This document shows positions 1 to 10,103 of a stretch of DNA of 64,000 nucleotides, piece after piece. A model generated the notes under the pieces. That model searched no databases. It was not told where the DNA came from and saw nothing but the letters and a program-made list of their open reading frames with translations. The stretch's first letter is position 1; the number at the start of each line of letters is the position of its first letter. Made by a program: the position numbers and the translations under genes. The DNA is from Actinomycetes bacterium (GTDB lineage: Bacteria > Actinomycetota > Acidimicrobiia > Acidimicrobiales > Acidimicrobilacustridaceae), in NCBI GenBank assembly GCA_029782145.1, contig JAKOVH010000016.1:310001-374000 (forward strand). The letters are read 5' to 3'.

Positions 1-2
1 CC

Positions 3-563
3 GAGGAGTCGGCGCTCGACCTGGCGTCGCAGGTGGTCGGCATGGACCGCGCCCGGTGGGACGAGGCGGTGGTCGCCTACGACGCCTCCTACGAGTACTC
101 GGGACCGCCGGACGATGCCACCCAGGAGGTGCTCGCCACGGGGGAGGTCGACGGCCGTCCGTGGACCCTGTCGGCGTGGGTCGCGCCGGACCGCTCGGGC
201 GTCTCGGACTTCCGCTGCCTGGGCCTCCAGCACGCGGGCGAGGACACGGGGCCGGGATGTGCGACCGAGTGGGAGGTGCTCGGCGGCACCGGGTTCGTGA
301 TCGGGTGGTCCGGTGCCGACGGAGAGCCGACGGTCAGGTCCGGGGTGAGCGCGGCACCCGTCTCGGGCGGGGAGGCCGGGCTGACCCCGGTGGCGGCGCA
401 GACGTTTCCGGTCGAGGGCGCGGGCGCCCGGGTGTGGGTGGCGGTCGTGCCGACCGGTGCCTGCACGGTGGTGGTCGGGGACGCACCCCGGGCGGGTGCG
501 TCCCCCCGCCAGCTGTGGCTGCTGCCGGGTGACCCTGGGGCAGCGGAGTGCGCCGGAGGCTGA
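3..563 (+). CDS. Hypothetical protein, 5' end outside window
   Basis: The reading frame is open from the first bases of the window, so the true start lies upstream and only the C-terminal part (about 187 residues) is seen. An internal GTG at 33 could also start it. The visible part is acidic and rich in Gly/Ala/Val. It has two Cys about 8 residues apart near the middle and two more near the end (GACTVVV and AECAGG), which would suit disulfides in an exported domain. There is no transmembrane segment and no motif I recognise. Its stop faces the stop of the DUF3097 gene 77 bp away. Function unknown. Confidence 0.6.
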   Translation, partial: EESALDLASQVVGMDRARWDEAVVAYDASYEYSGPPDDATQEVLATGEVDGRPWTLSAWVAPDRSGVSDFRCLGLQHAGEDTGPGCATEWEVLGGTGFVIGWSGADGEPTVRSGVSAAPVSGGEAGLTPVAAQTFPVEGAGARVWVAVVPTGACTVVVGDAPRAGASPRQLWLLPGDPGAAECAGG

Positions 564-640
564 CGGACCGGCCCGATCGGTGGAGGTCGCTCCCGTGCGA
601 GCGGATCGCCATCCACCGGTCCGGTGGCGGGCGGTCCGGC

Positions 641-1498
641 TCAGGCGGAGGTGGGCTCGGTGACGAAGTCGATGAGCTGCTCGACCGCGCCCACCAGCGC
701 CGGTTCGAGGTCGGCGTAGCTCGACACCGAGCCGAGGATCTGCTTCCAGAACCGGCGGGGGTCGTCGACGCCGAGGCGGCGGCACACCCCCTCCTTCCAG
801 CTCTCGCCCTTCGGCACGTCGGGCCAGGCCGGGATGCCGACGACCTTGGGCTTCACCGCCGCCCAGATGTCGACGAAGGGGTGGCCGGTGACGAGCACGT
901 CGGGGTGGTCGACCCCGGCGGCGATCCGGGTCTCCTTGGAGTCGTCGACGAGGTGGTCGAGCAGGATGCCGAGGCGCCGGCCGGGCCGGGGGCCGAAGCC
1001 GCGCACGACCTCGACCAGGTTGTCGGCCCCCTCGAGCAGCTCGACCACCACGCCCTCGATGCGCAGGTCGTCGCCCCACACCTTCTCGACCAGCTCGGCG
1101 TCGTGCACCCCCTCGACGAGGATGCGGCTGGCCCGGGCGATGCGGGCGGGCGCTCCCGGCACGGCCACCGAGCCCGAGGCGGTGCGGACCGGTGCGGCGG
1201 CGGCCGGTCCCGCTGCCGGCTTGGGGCGCACCAGGGTGGCCCGGCGGCCGCCGACGTCGAAGGCGCCGTCGCGCAGGCGCGCCTTGTGGTCGCGGCCGTG
1301 GTCGTCGCGGATCGTGACGAACGCCTTGTCGCACGCCACCACGACGCCCTTCACGTGCGTGCCCCGCACGGCGACCTCGAGCCCCGGGTTGGCGGCGATC
1401 ACCGCGGGCGGCTTCTTCACCCGCGGGCCGTCGCCGTCGAGGTCGAGCGGCTCGGACAGGATGCCGCGCATGTAGGGCTTGGCGGGGCGGTCGGGCAC
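641..1498 (-). CDS. DUF3097 family protein
   Basis: A 285-residue protein recognised as the actinobacterial DUF3097 family. It has an N-terminal PxMRGIL-type segment, a basic beta-rich region with VVACDKAFVTIRD, and a C-terminal Toprim-like half. That half holds ILVEGVHDAELVEKVWGDDLR near residue 150, then GILLDHLVDDSKE and VLVTGHPFVDIW. Family function is not established; the Toprim-like EG and DxxxD pattern suggests nucleic-acid or nucleotide chemistry (inference). I chose GTG at 1498, 4 nt after the stop of the upstream ABC ATPase gene, because a GGAGG lies 11 nt before it. Longer starts would overlap that ATPase. It is the last gene of the minus-strand ABC operon. Confidence 0.8.
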   Translation of the reverse strand: MPDRPAKPYMRGILSEPLDLDGDGPRVKKPPAVIAANPGLEVAVRGTHVKGVVVACDKAFVTIRDDHGRDHKARLRDGAFDVGGRRATLVRPKPAAGPAAAAPVRTASGSVAVPGAPARIARASRILVEGVHDAELVEKVWGDDLRIEGVVVELLEGADNLVEVVRGFGPRPGRRLGILLDHLVDDSKETRIAAGVDHPDVLVTGHPFVDIWAAVKPKVVGIPAWPDVPKGESWKEGVCRRLGVDDPRRFWKQILGSVSSYADLEPALVGAVEQLIDFVTEPTSA

Positions 1499-1502
1499 GG
1501 GC

Positions 1503-2249
1503 TCAGTCGCCTCCGACGAGCTCGCGGATCTTCTCGGCGGTGACCTTGCCGTCGTAGACCAGCCCACCGTCCTGCAGCCCGATGCAGCGGGTGGCTCTGG
1601 GCACCAGGTCGAGCTGGTGGGTGGAGCACACGACCGTGGCGCCCTGCTCGACCACGTCGCCCAGGATCTCCACGAGGGTCTCCTGCCCCGGGGTGTCGAG
1701 GCCGACGAAGGGCTCGTCGACCAGCATCAGCCGGAACGGCCGGATGAGCCCGAGGATCAGGCCCGTCTTCTGCTTGAGGCCCCGGCTGAAGCGAGACGGG
1801 AGGTCGTCGACGCGGTCGGCGAGCCCGAACATCTCCACGAGGTCGTCGGCGTACTCCTCCCACTCCTGGGTCTGGTGCAGCCGAGCGACGTACTCGATGT
1901 GCTCACCGAGGCTGAGGTCGTCGTAGAGCACCGGGCTGTCGGGGAGGAAGGAGAGCGCGGCGCGGGCCTCGACCGTGCCCGACGGGTGGCCAGCGACGAA
2001 CGCCCAGCCGTTGGTGGGCTCGAGCATCCCCGAGCACAGCCCGAGCAGCGTGGACTTGCCGGCGCCGTTGGGGCCCACGAGCATCACCAGCTCGCCCTGG
2101 CCGATCTTGAGGTCGAGCTCGGAGACCAGGCCCATGCCGTCGCCGTAGTCCTTGCTGAGGTCGAGGGTCTGCAGGGCCGCGGACGTGTCGAGGCGCGGCT
2201 CGGTGGCCGGGGTCGGCGGTTGCTTGGGCAGGGCGAAGGGCGAGGTCAC
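1503..2249 (-). CDS. ABC transporter ATP-binding protein
   Basis: A 248-residue cytoplasmic ATPase subunit. Walker A GPNGAGKST is at about residues 59-67, a degenerate signature (FSRGLKQK) at 154-161, Walker B LMLVDEP at 174-180 and the H-loop His at 211. The FSRGLKQK signature and D-loop FVGLDTPG resemble CcmA/NatA-type exporters of the ABC-2 class. The Pro-rich first 20 residues are an unstructured extension. Its GTG start overlaps the stop of the permease gene (GTGA), so the two are translationally coupled and surely form one transporter. Substrate cannot be told from sequence. Confidence 0.88.
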   Translation of the reverse strand: MTSPFALPKQPPTPATEPRLDTSAALQTLDLSKDYGDGMGLVSELDLKIGQGELVMLVGPNGAGKSTLLGLCSGMLEPTNGWAFVAGHPSGTVEARAALSFLPDSPVLYDDLSLGEHIEYVARLHQTQEWEEYADDLVEMFGLADRVDDLPSRFSRGLKQKTGLILGLIRPFRLMLVDEPFVGLDTPGQETLVEILGDVVEQGATVVCSTHQLDLVPRATRCIGLQDGGLVYDGKVTAEKIRELVGGD

Positions 2250-3811
2250 AGGTGCTTGGGCTTCCGTGTGCGGAGATAGAGGATCGCGCCGCCCACCAGG
2301 AACAGCGTGTACACCGTGGCGTTGCTCACCCGGCTCGTCTGCAGCTGGGCCGGGTCGGAGCCGGCGCCGAGCAGCGGCAGCAGGGCCACCACGGTGATGG
2401 TCGGCGGGATCACCACCCGGGCGAGCATCACCCAGCCCATGATGTCGGGGCCGAGGCCGGCCAGGCCGGCCACGTCGGGCGCGCCCTGGGCGGTGCTGAT
2501 GGTGGCCGACACGGCGGAGGCCAGGGCGACCGGGACGATGAGCACCAGCCACAGCTTCCACACCACCTCGAACGGGGCCAGGGCGAGCGCCGACACCCCG
2601 GCGAAGAGGCACACGAGGACCATCACCGCGAACGAGGCGGCCAGGTGCTGGAGCAGCAGCCGCCCGGGCTGGTCGGGGTAGCTCTCCCAGCGGGTGGGGT
2701 GGTCGACCTCCTGGGCCGCCGGTTCGGCGGCGTCGTACGCGGCGAGGTAGAGGGCCACGCCGGCCACGATCACCATGGGGATGGTGCCTCTCCACATGAG
2801 CCCGAGGGAGAGCCCGGCCACGACGCCGAGCATCACCATGCGCACGACCCGGGGGAGCGGGAAGCGCAGGTAGCTCTGCCAGTCCCGCTTCCACGCAGGG
2901 GGCACCAGGCTTCGCCTGCGGGCCCGGCCGATGCGCAGCCACGGTCGGAGGCGAGGGTTCTCCTGGGACAGCTGGCGGCGCAGCAGCACGACGGTGCGCA
3001 CGTCCTGGAGGGTGACGGCGAAGCGGAGCTGGGCCACCAGCCCGGCGCGGCGCATGGCGTGCTCGATGGAGAGGTCACCGATGCGGCTCAGGGCGAGGAC
3101 GACCACGACCGCCACGAGCACGAGGCCCACCACGCCCACGGCGCGGAACGTGATGGGCCACAGCGCGATGTCGGCCAGCATGGTGAGCGGCGAGGTCGTG
3201 TGCTTGGTGACCACGTCGAGCACGGACCAGCCGATCACCACCACGGCGAGGGCGTTGGCCGGCCACCAGCGCAGGCGCCGGCCCGACGCGGCCATGGCGG
3301 TGGCCGAGGCGAGGACCCCGGCCAGGGCGAAGGTGAGCGCGCAGCACGCCACGGCGGCGGCGATGTTGACCGGCAGGCGGCGGGCCGCCAGCTCGCCGAC
3401 GATGGCGCCGGCCACCGCCCCGGCGAAGGCGAGGAACCGCAGCTGCTTGATGGCCGGGCTGCGGACGACCTCGGCCCGGGGCACGGGCGCGTTCAGCTCG
3501 TGCATCACCACGGGGGCCTCGAGCACGAGGGGGCCGCCCCGGCCACCGGAGCGCAGGCCGATGCCCACGGCGACGGCGATGCCCAGGCCGAGCCACATCG
3601 GGGCCTCGCGGGCGAAGGTGGCGGCGTCGGCGGCGTTCACCTTGTCGTCGGGCAGCTGGCCCGACGCCAGCAGCACGAGGATCACCCCGACGAGGCCGAC
3701 CATGTAGACGCGGTACAGCGCGTCGATCCAGTGCACGTCGGCAAGCCGGTTCGCCCGTCGGGCCCGGCGCAGGTCGTGCAGCGCCGCTGTGGTGGCCTCG
3801 ACGTCGATCAC
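2246..3811 (-). CDS. ABC transporter permease (ABC-2-like membrane subunit)
   Basis: A 521-residue polytopic membrane protein with roughly ten hydrophobic segments in two blocks. These are separated by a basic cytoplasmic region around residues 235-300 (LRRQLSQENPRLRPW and arginine-rich). The C-terminus is basic (YLRTRKPKHL). It is coupled by GTGA overlap to the ATPase gene, which is the main reason to call it a permease; sequence motifs alone are weak. A start at GTG 3811 is supported by TAGATT ending 8 nt upstream. Substrate unknown; export of a lipid, drug or polysaccharide are all possible. Confidence 0.75.
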   Translation of the reverse strand: MIDVEATTAALHDLRRARRANRLADVHWIDALYRVYMVGLVGVILVLLASGQLPDDKVNAADAATFAREAPMWLGLGIAVAVGIGLRSGGRGGPLVLEAPVVMHELNAPVPRAEVVRSPAIKQLRFLAFAGAVAGAIVGELAARRLPVNIAAAVACCALTFALAGVLASATAMAASGRRLRWWPANALAVVVIGWSVLDVVTKHTTSPLTMLADIALWPITFRAVGVVGLVLVAVVVVLALSRIGDLSIEHAMRRAGLVAQLRFAVTLQDVRTVVLLRRQLSQENPRLRPWLRIGRARRRSLVPPAWKRDWQSYLRFPLPRVVRMVMLGVVAGLSLGLMWRGTIPMVIVAGVALYLAAYDAAEPAAQEVDHPTRWESYPDQPGRLLLQHLAASFAVMVLVCLFAGVSALALAPFEVVWKLWLVLIVPVALASAVSATISTAQGAPDVAGLAGLGPDIMGWVMLARVVIPPTITVVALLPLLGAGSDPAQLQTSRVSNATVYTLFLVGGAILYLRTRKPKHL

Positions 3812-3822
3812 GGCGGGCCAAT

Positions 3823-5637
<1,815 letters not shown>

Positions 5638-5644
5638 CCGTCCG

Positions 5645-5650
5645 AGGCTA
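5645..5650 (-). promoter_or_regulatory. -10 element for ABC-F gene (leaderless)
   Basis: Minus-strand TAGCCT followed by 7 nt and then the GTG at 5637. No Shine-Dalgarno can fit between them, so the transcript should be leaderless. Confidence 0.6.
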
Positions 5651-5751
5651 CGGGGGGCCGGTGGCGGCGCCGGTCGGGGGGCCGACACGGGCCCGACGGT
5701 TACGGGTACGGTTCTGCGCCGGAGCGAGGGGATCTCGCCGCCCGACGACCC

Positions 5752-7023
5752 GTGTCCGACCCGAGCCTGCCGACCAGCGCCGCGAGCGTCCTGGTCGACG
5801 CCCCGCCCGACGGGGTGGTCGACCTCACCTCCACCCGGGGCGGTGCCGCCGCGCCCGGCCGGGCGGCACCGTGGTGGCACGCCCTCGCCCTGTTCGCCGC
5901 GGTGGGAGCGCTGGTGTGGCTCGCGGTGTGGTTCGGCAACGCCCACCTCGGCCACGACGCCTGGTGGCCCAGCCGGCCCGGCAGCGCCGGTGGCCAGCTC
6001 TTCGAGGGCTGGGCCCGCTGGGACGCCGTGTGGTACCGCACGATCGTGCGGGAGGGCTACGTCTACTACCCGGGCGTGCAGTCCTCGGTCGCCTTCTGGC
6101 CCTCGTACCCGCTCGTGGTGGAGGCCCTGAGCGGGCTCTTCCCGAGCATCTACGTCACCGGCACCGTGGTGACGCTCGCGAGCGGCGCGGTGGCGGCGGT
6201 GTGCTTCCACCGCTGGGCCGGGCTGTTCCTGCGCCCCGCGGCGGCGCTGACCGGCCTCGTGGCGCTGCTCGTCTTCCCCTACGGCTGGTACCAGTACGGC
6301 GCGGTGTACGCCGACGCGCTCTTCATCGCCGCTGCCATCGGTGCGTTCCTCCTGCTCGAGCGCGACCACGTGGCGTGGGCCGGCGTCGTCGGCGTCGTCG
6401 CCACCGCTGGCCGACCGGCCGGGCTCATCGTGGCGGGCGCCCTGCTGTTCCGGGTGATCGAGAAGCGCAACACGGCGAACGGCGAGCGCGGCCTGGTCGC
6501 CGCCTTCGACCCGCGCGGCCTGCGACGCGCCGACGCGCCCGTCCTGGTCGCCTTCGCCGGCGTGGGGGCCTGGTGCACCTACCTCTGGGTCCGCTTCGGG
6601 AACCCGTTCCTGTTCGCGACCATCGAGGGCGTCAAGGGGTGGGACCAAGGCGCGGGCCCGAGCACGTGGCTCAAGTTCAAGCTGCTCGAGCAGCTCCAGC
6701 ACCACCCGTTCCAGCCCTCGACGGTGAACCTGGTGGTCCAGGGCCTGCTCGTCGTCGGCGCCCTGGGCCTCGTGCCGGCCGTCAAGCGACGCTTCGGCTG
6801 GGCCTATGCCCTCTACGTCGTCGGCGTCGTCGGCCTCGCCCTGGTGGGCACCAAGGACTTCATGGGCTCGGGCCGCTACCTGCTCGCCGCCTTCCCGGTG
6901 TTCGCCGTGCTCGGCGACCTGCTGGCCGACCGCCGGCGGGCCCGGGCCGTGGTGGTGCCGTTGTCGCTGCTCGCCCTGCTCGGCCTGTCGGTCGCGTTCG
7001 GTCGGGGGTCATACCTCTCCTGA
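5752..7023 (+). CDS. PIG-V-like mannosyltransferase, membrane protein
   Basis: A 423-residue polytopic membrane protein of the GPI-mannosyltransferase 2 (PIG-V)-like family found in actinobacteria. A hydrophilic N-terminus of about 45 residues precedes the first membrane segment. The lumenal loop has WARWDAVWYRTIVREGY, with the WD pair expected for the GT-C active-site Asp, followed by FWPSYPLVV. About ten hydrophobic segments follow. It probably transfers a mannose from polyprenyl-phosphate-mannose to a cell-envelope lipid or glycan (family knowledge; acceptor unknown). The GTG start lacks a clear Shine-Dalgarno and may lie further in; TACGGT at 5707-5712 is a candidate -10. A paralog lies at 47658. 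Confidence 0.75.
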   Translation: MSDPSLPTSAASVLVDAPPDGVVDLTSTRGGAAAPGRAAPWWHALALFAAVGALVWLAVWFGNAHLGHDAWWPSRPGSAGGQLFEGWARWDAVWYRTIVREGYVYYPGVQSSVAFWPSYPLVVEALSGLFPSIYVTGTVVTLASGAVAAVCFHRWAGLFLRPAAALTGLVALLVFPYGWYQYGAVYADALFIAAAIGAFLLLERDHVAWAGVVGVVATAGRPAGLIVAGALLFRVIEKRNTANGERGLVAAFDPRGLRRADAPVLVAFAGVGAWCTYLWVRFGNPFLFATIEGVKGWDQGAGPSTWLKFKLLEQLQHHPFQPSTVNLVVQGLLVVGALGLVPAVKRRFGWAYALYVVGVVGLALVGTKDFMGSGRYLLAAFPVFAVLGDLLADRRRARAVVVPLSLLALLGLSVAFGRGSYLS

Positions 7024-7028
7024 CCCGG

Positions 7029-7068
7029 TACGGTGGGAAACCACGGCTTCGGCCGGGTTTTCTCCACC
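7029..7068 (+). promoter_or_regulatory. Possible -10 and leader hairpin before nfuA-like gene
   Basis: TACGGT at 7029-7034 could be a -10. Downstream, GGTGG and AAACC pair with GGTTT and CCACC (7032-7068) to give an interrupted hairpin in the leader, before a GAGAGG Shine-Dalgarno. The arms are imperfect and the role is a guess. Confidence 0.3.
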
Positions 7069-7082
7069 GCGAGAGGTTCGCC

Positions 7083-7781
7083 ATGAGCACCGACAGCACC
7101 GACACCGCCGAGCCCGACGCGCCGGGCCGCACGGGAGCCGCGACCGGCACCGGGCCCGCCGACGCACCGACCGACGGGCCGGCCCCCGTGCTGGCGATCA
7201 CACCGGAGGCGCTCGAACGGGTGCTCGAGATCCGCGACGGCGAGGACGACCCCGGGTCGCTGTGCCTGCGGGTGGAGATCACCGGCGCGTCGGGCGCCGA
7301 CTACACCTACGACCTGGCCTTCGAGGAGATCTCCGCGCTCGACGAGGCCGACGACGTCTCGGTGCAGGGCGGCCTCAGCGTCGTGGTGGCCGCCGGCAGC
7401 GTCGAGGAGATGCGAGGCGCCACCCTGGACGTGCCCCGTACGCCCGGCCAGGCCGGCCTGGTGATCCGCAACCCCAACCGGCCCAACCCGCTGGTGGGCC
7501 GCGACATCGAGCTCACGGGCGACATCGCCGACAAGGTGCGCCAGCTGCTGGCCGAGGCCATCAACCCGAGCCTCGCCTCCCATGGCGGCTACGCCGACCT
7601 CGTGGGCGTGGAGGACACCACCGTGTTCCTCACCATGGGCGGCGGCTGCCAGGGCTGCGCCATGAGCGCCGCCACGTTGCGGGAGGGCATCCAGGTGGCC
7701 ATCAAGGAGGCCATCCCCGAGGTCACCGAGATCGTCGACGTCACCGACCACACCGCCGGCGACAACCCCTTCTACACCTAG
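7083..7781 (+). CDS. nfuA: NfuA-like Fe-S carrier (degenerate HesB/IscA + NifU domain)
   Basis: A 232-residue cytoplasmic protein with two parts. Residues about 35-130 look like an A-type (HesB/IscA) fold, but the usual conserved cysteines are missing, as in NfuA. Residues about 145-225 are a NifU C-terminal domain with GGGCQGCAMS, the CxxC that binds a shared [4Fe-4S] cluster. The first 35 residues are Thr/Ala/Pro-rich and probably disordered. Expected role: carry and deliver Fe-S clusters to target enzymes, such as the radical-SAM protein MoaA encoded in this window. ATG follows GAGAGG by 6 nt. A short stand-alone Nfu domain is encoded at 57141. Confidence 0.88.
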   Translation: MSTDSTDTAEPDAPGRTGAATGTGPADAPTDGPAPVLAITPEALERVLEIRDGEDDPGSLCLRVEITGASGADYTYDLAFEEISALDEADDVSVQGGLSVVVAAGSVEEMRGATLDVPRTPGQAGLVIRNPNRPNPLVGRDIELTGDIADKVRQLLAEAINPSLASHGGYADLVGVEDTTVFLTMGGGCQGCAMSAATLREGIQVAIKEAIPEVTEIVDVTDHTAGDNPFYT

Positions 7782-7789
7782 GTGCCGCG

Positions 7790-8086
7790 TCAGCGGCGGC
7801 GCCGCATCTCGGCTTCGATGTCGGCGTCGGTCACCGGCCGGCGGAAGAACACCTCCCAGGCGTGCAGGACCAGGCCGATGCCCCAGCCGGCCATGATCCA
7901 CGCCGGCCAGAAGTAGCTGCCGCCGGTGAAGGCCCAGATGAACACCAGGAAGGCGTTCACCACCACGTAGGCCACCAGGTGGGCACCGAAGTCGCGGCGG
8001 TCGGTCACCCGCTTGCGGGCCGCCTTCCACTCCTCGGACTCCCGGTCGGGACCCGGTGCCGGCTGCTCGATGTCACCCGCGCTCAT
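7790..8086 (-). CDS. Small 2TM-domain membrane protein
   Basis: A 98-residue protein with two hydrophobic segments (FGAHLVAYVVVNAFLVFIWAF and a Trp-rich second helix) preceded by RRDFGAHL, which matches the 2TM domain family common in actinobacteria. The C-terminus is short and Arg-rich. Function unknown; often found next to regulators elsewhere. ATG at 8086 is preceded by GACCCT with 6-nt spacing, a weak variant of the leaderless pattern. A start 15 nt upstream is possible. Converges with the nfuA-like gene, with 8 bp between stops. Confidence 0.7.
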   Translation of the reverse strand: MSAGDIEQPAPGPDRESEEWKAARKRVTDRRDFGAHLVAYVVVNAFLVFIWAFTGGSYFWPAWIMAGWGIGLVLHAWEVFFRRPVTDADIEAEMRRRR

Positions 8087-8147
8087 GGCACCAGGGTCCA
8101 CCGAGGGGACGGCGACGGCAAGGGCCGCCCGCCCATCGGCCCAGAAG

Positions 8148-8176
8148 TTGCTATGCGGCGTTAAGTATCGTACGGT
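8148..8176 (+). promoter_or_regulatory. Promoter of enoyl-CoA hydratase / Ltp operon
   Basis: TTGCTA at 8148-8153, a 17-nt spacer and TACGGT at 8171-8176 form a plausible sigma-70-type promoter about 45 nt before the gene start. No obvious KstR-type operator was seen beside it. Confidence 0.5.
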
Positions 8177-8220
8177 CCTGCGGGCGGCCCGGGGGAGGTC
8201 GTGCCGGCCGGAGGAGGAAG

Positions 8221-9024
8221 ATGCCCGACGCCCTGATCGAGCGTGACGGCGCCGTGCTCGTCATCACGATGAACCGGCCCAAGCGGCTCAACGCCCTGTC
8301 GGGGGCGATGTTGATCCGCATGTACGACGCCATGGTCGGCGCCGACGCCGACGACGACGTGCGGGCCATCATCCTCACCGGCGCGGAGGGCAACTTCTCC
8401 TCCGGCGCCGACCTCAGGGCCATGGCCGGCGACGCCGGCCCCGACGCCGACACCGAGATCGACGTGGCCGCCCGCATGGCCGACGACCCGGGGCTGGCCT
8501 GGAAGGGCCTCCTGCGCCACTACCAGCCCAAGAAGCCGCTGATCGCCGCGGTCGAGGGCATCGCCTTCGCCGGCGGCACCGAGCTGTTGCAGGGCACCGA
8601 CATCCGGGTGGCGGGGCGCAGCGCCCGGTTCGCGGTGAGCGAGGTGAAGCGCTCGCTCTACCCGATGGCCGGCTCGGCGGTGCGCCTGCGTCGGCAGATC
8701 CCCTACACGATCGCCGCCGAGGTGCTCCTCGCCGGCCGGGAGCTCAGCGCCGAGGAGGCGCTGCACTACGGCCTCGTCGGCCACGTCGTCGACGACGGCC
8801 AGGCGCTCACCAAGGCGCCGGAGATCGCCCAGCAGATCGCGGCCAACGGGCCCCTCGCCGTCGAGGCCGTGCTGCGCACGCTCCGCGAGACCGAGGGCAT
8901 GACCGAGCGCGAGGCCCTCGACCACGAGTTCGAGTACGGCCAGGCCGTGTTCGCCACCGAGGACGCCAAGGAAGGCCCACGAGCCTTCGCCGAGAAGCGC
9001 ACGCCCGTCTACCACCGCCGCTAG
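8221..9024 (+). CDS. Enoyl-CoA hydratase/isomerase family (crotonase)
   Basis: A 267-residue crotonase-fold enzyme, the usual family length. It has the N-terminal MNRPKRLNAL segment and the oxyanion-hole region FSSGADLRAM near 58-67. The second oxyanion segment AVEGIAFAGGTELLQGTD (about 107-124) contains the Glu that usually acts as catalytic base. The C-terminal helix is RAFAEKRTPVY. Expected reaction: hydration of a 2-enoyl-CoA in beta-oxidation. It begins an operon whose next genes are a DUF35 protein and two Ltp-like proteins. That order recalls the steroid side-chain genes of mycobacteria (echA19 and Rv3521-ltp4-ltp3), so a bulky acyl-CoA substrate is plausible (inference). ATG follows GAGGAGGAAG. 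Confidence 0.85.
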   Translation: MPDALIERDGAVLVITMNRPKRLNALSGAMLIRMYDAMVGADADDDVRAIILTGAEGNFSSGADLRAMAGDAGPDADTEIDVAARMADDPGLAWKGLLRHYQPKKPLIAAVEGIAFAGGTELLQGTDIRVAGRSARFAVSEVKRSLYPMAGSAVRLRRQIPYTIAAEVLLAGRELSAEEALHYGLVGHVVDDGQALTKAPEIAQQIAANGPLAVEAVLRTLRETEGMTEREALDHEFEYGQAVFATEDAKEGPRAFAEKRTPVYHRR

Positions 9025-9068
9025 CCCGGTCCGGGCCGGCCCGTCCGGTCCGCCGAGAGAGAGGAACC

Positions 9069-10103
9069 ATGACCGACACATCGATCGCAGATCCATCGAA
9101 CGACATGGAGCCGTTCAACCTCCAGTTCCCGTTCACCCGCACCCTGGGGAACACGCTCAGCACCTTCTTCTCCGCCGTGGCCCAGGGCCAGCTCATCGGG
9201 GTGAAGGTGGGCGGGCGGGTCATCGCCCCGCCGCTCGAGTACGACCCCGAGACCGGCGCCGACGCCGGCAGCGAGTGGGTGAAGGTCGGGCCCAGGGGCA
9301 CGGTGAGCGCCTGGACCTACGTGCCCGAGCCCACCCACCTCCACCCGGTGCAGGGCCCGTTCGCCTTCGCCTTCGTCACCCTCGACGGCGCCGACACGCC
9401 GATGATCCACGTCGTCGAGGCCCCCGAGGACCAGCTGCGCTCGGGCCTGCGGGTCGAGGCCCGCTTCAAGGAGGGCGACGAGGTCAACGGCCGCATCGAC
9501 GACTTCGTGTTCGTCCCCGCCACCGACCCGTCGCCGAGCGAGGGCGCCGGTGAGCCCTACCAGGCCCCCGCCGAGCCCGAGATCCAGACCATGGACGCGT
9601 ACTGCGACCTCACCTACGTCGACAACGCCGCGCCGGTCACCCGGGTGTGGACCCAGGCCCTGCTCGAGGGCAAGCTCGTCGGGCGCACCTGCCCGCAGTG
9701 CGGTCGCACCTTCGTCGGGGCCGTCAGCCTGTGCTGCGTCGACGCCATCGAGCTCGACGAGTCCACCCAGTCGGAGATGCCCCAGACCGGCGTGGTCACC
9801 AACTTCACCGTGATCACGCCCGTGCCGTACCCGGGCCAGAAGGAGACCGAGCCGTTCGTGCGCTGCTCGGTGATGCTCGACGGCACCGACGCCGTGCTCG
9901 GCCAGCAGACCATCGTCGGCATCCCCGCCTCGGAGGTCCGCGTCGGCATGCACGTGGCGCTCGAGTGGGAGCCCGAGGGCCAGCGCGACGTGAGCGAGAT
10001 CGGGAACGGCGGCCACGGCTCCACCGGAGGGGCCGTCGTGGGATGGAAGCCGACCGGGGAGCCGGACGAGCCGGCCGAGAACTACGTGGATCGGATGATG
10101 TGA
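9069..10103 (+). CDS. Double DUF35 (OB-fold/zinc ribbon) acyl-CoA-associated protein
   Basis: A 344-residue protein made of two DUF35-like OB-fold halves. The first half (about residues 20-160) has no Cys ribbon. The second (about 178-320) has the rubredoxin-like ribbon CPQCGRTF followed by CC, then an OB fold (VVTNFTVITPVPYPGQ). DUF35 proteins bind acyl-CoA and partner thiolase-fold or hydratase proteins, as ChsH2 does with Ltp2. The stop overlaps the next start (TGATG), which ties it to the Ltp-like protein. By length and position it resembles M. tuberculosis Rv3521 (from memory, no alignment made). It probably presents the acyl-CoA substrate to one or both Ltp-like subunits. Confidence 0.8.
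   Translation: MTDTSIADPSNDMEPFNLQFPFTRTLGNTLSTFFSAVAQGQLIGVKVGGRVIAPPLEYDPETGADAGSEWVKVGPRGTVSAWTYVPEPTHLHPVQGPFAFAFVTLDGADTPMIHVVEAPEDQLRSGLRVEARFKEGDEVNGRIDDFVFVPATDPSPSEGAGEPYQAPAEPEIQTMDAYCDLTYVDNAAPVTRVWTQALLEGKLVGRTCPQCGRTFVGAVSLCCVDAIELDESTQSEMPQTGVVTNFTVITPVPYPGQKETEPFVRCSVMLDGTDAVLGQQTIVGIPASEVRVGMHVALEWEPEGQRDVSEIGNGGHGSTGGAVVGWKPTGEPDEPAENYVDRMM

Noticed and set aside
564-640. CCACCGGTCCGGTGG as a terminator
   Set aside because: The dyad has almost no loop and few stable pairs once a real loop is allowed; not convincing.
1499-1567. Longer start for the DUF3097 gene
   Set aside because: It would overlap the ABC ATPase coding end by 65 bp and adds Ser/Arg noise. GTG 1498 has a GGAGG upstream.
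8160-8220. KstR/KstR2 operator before the Ltp operon
   Set aside because: I looked for an AACnnGTT-type palindrome because of the steroid-like genes; GCGTTAAG gives only half a site.
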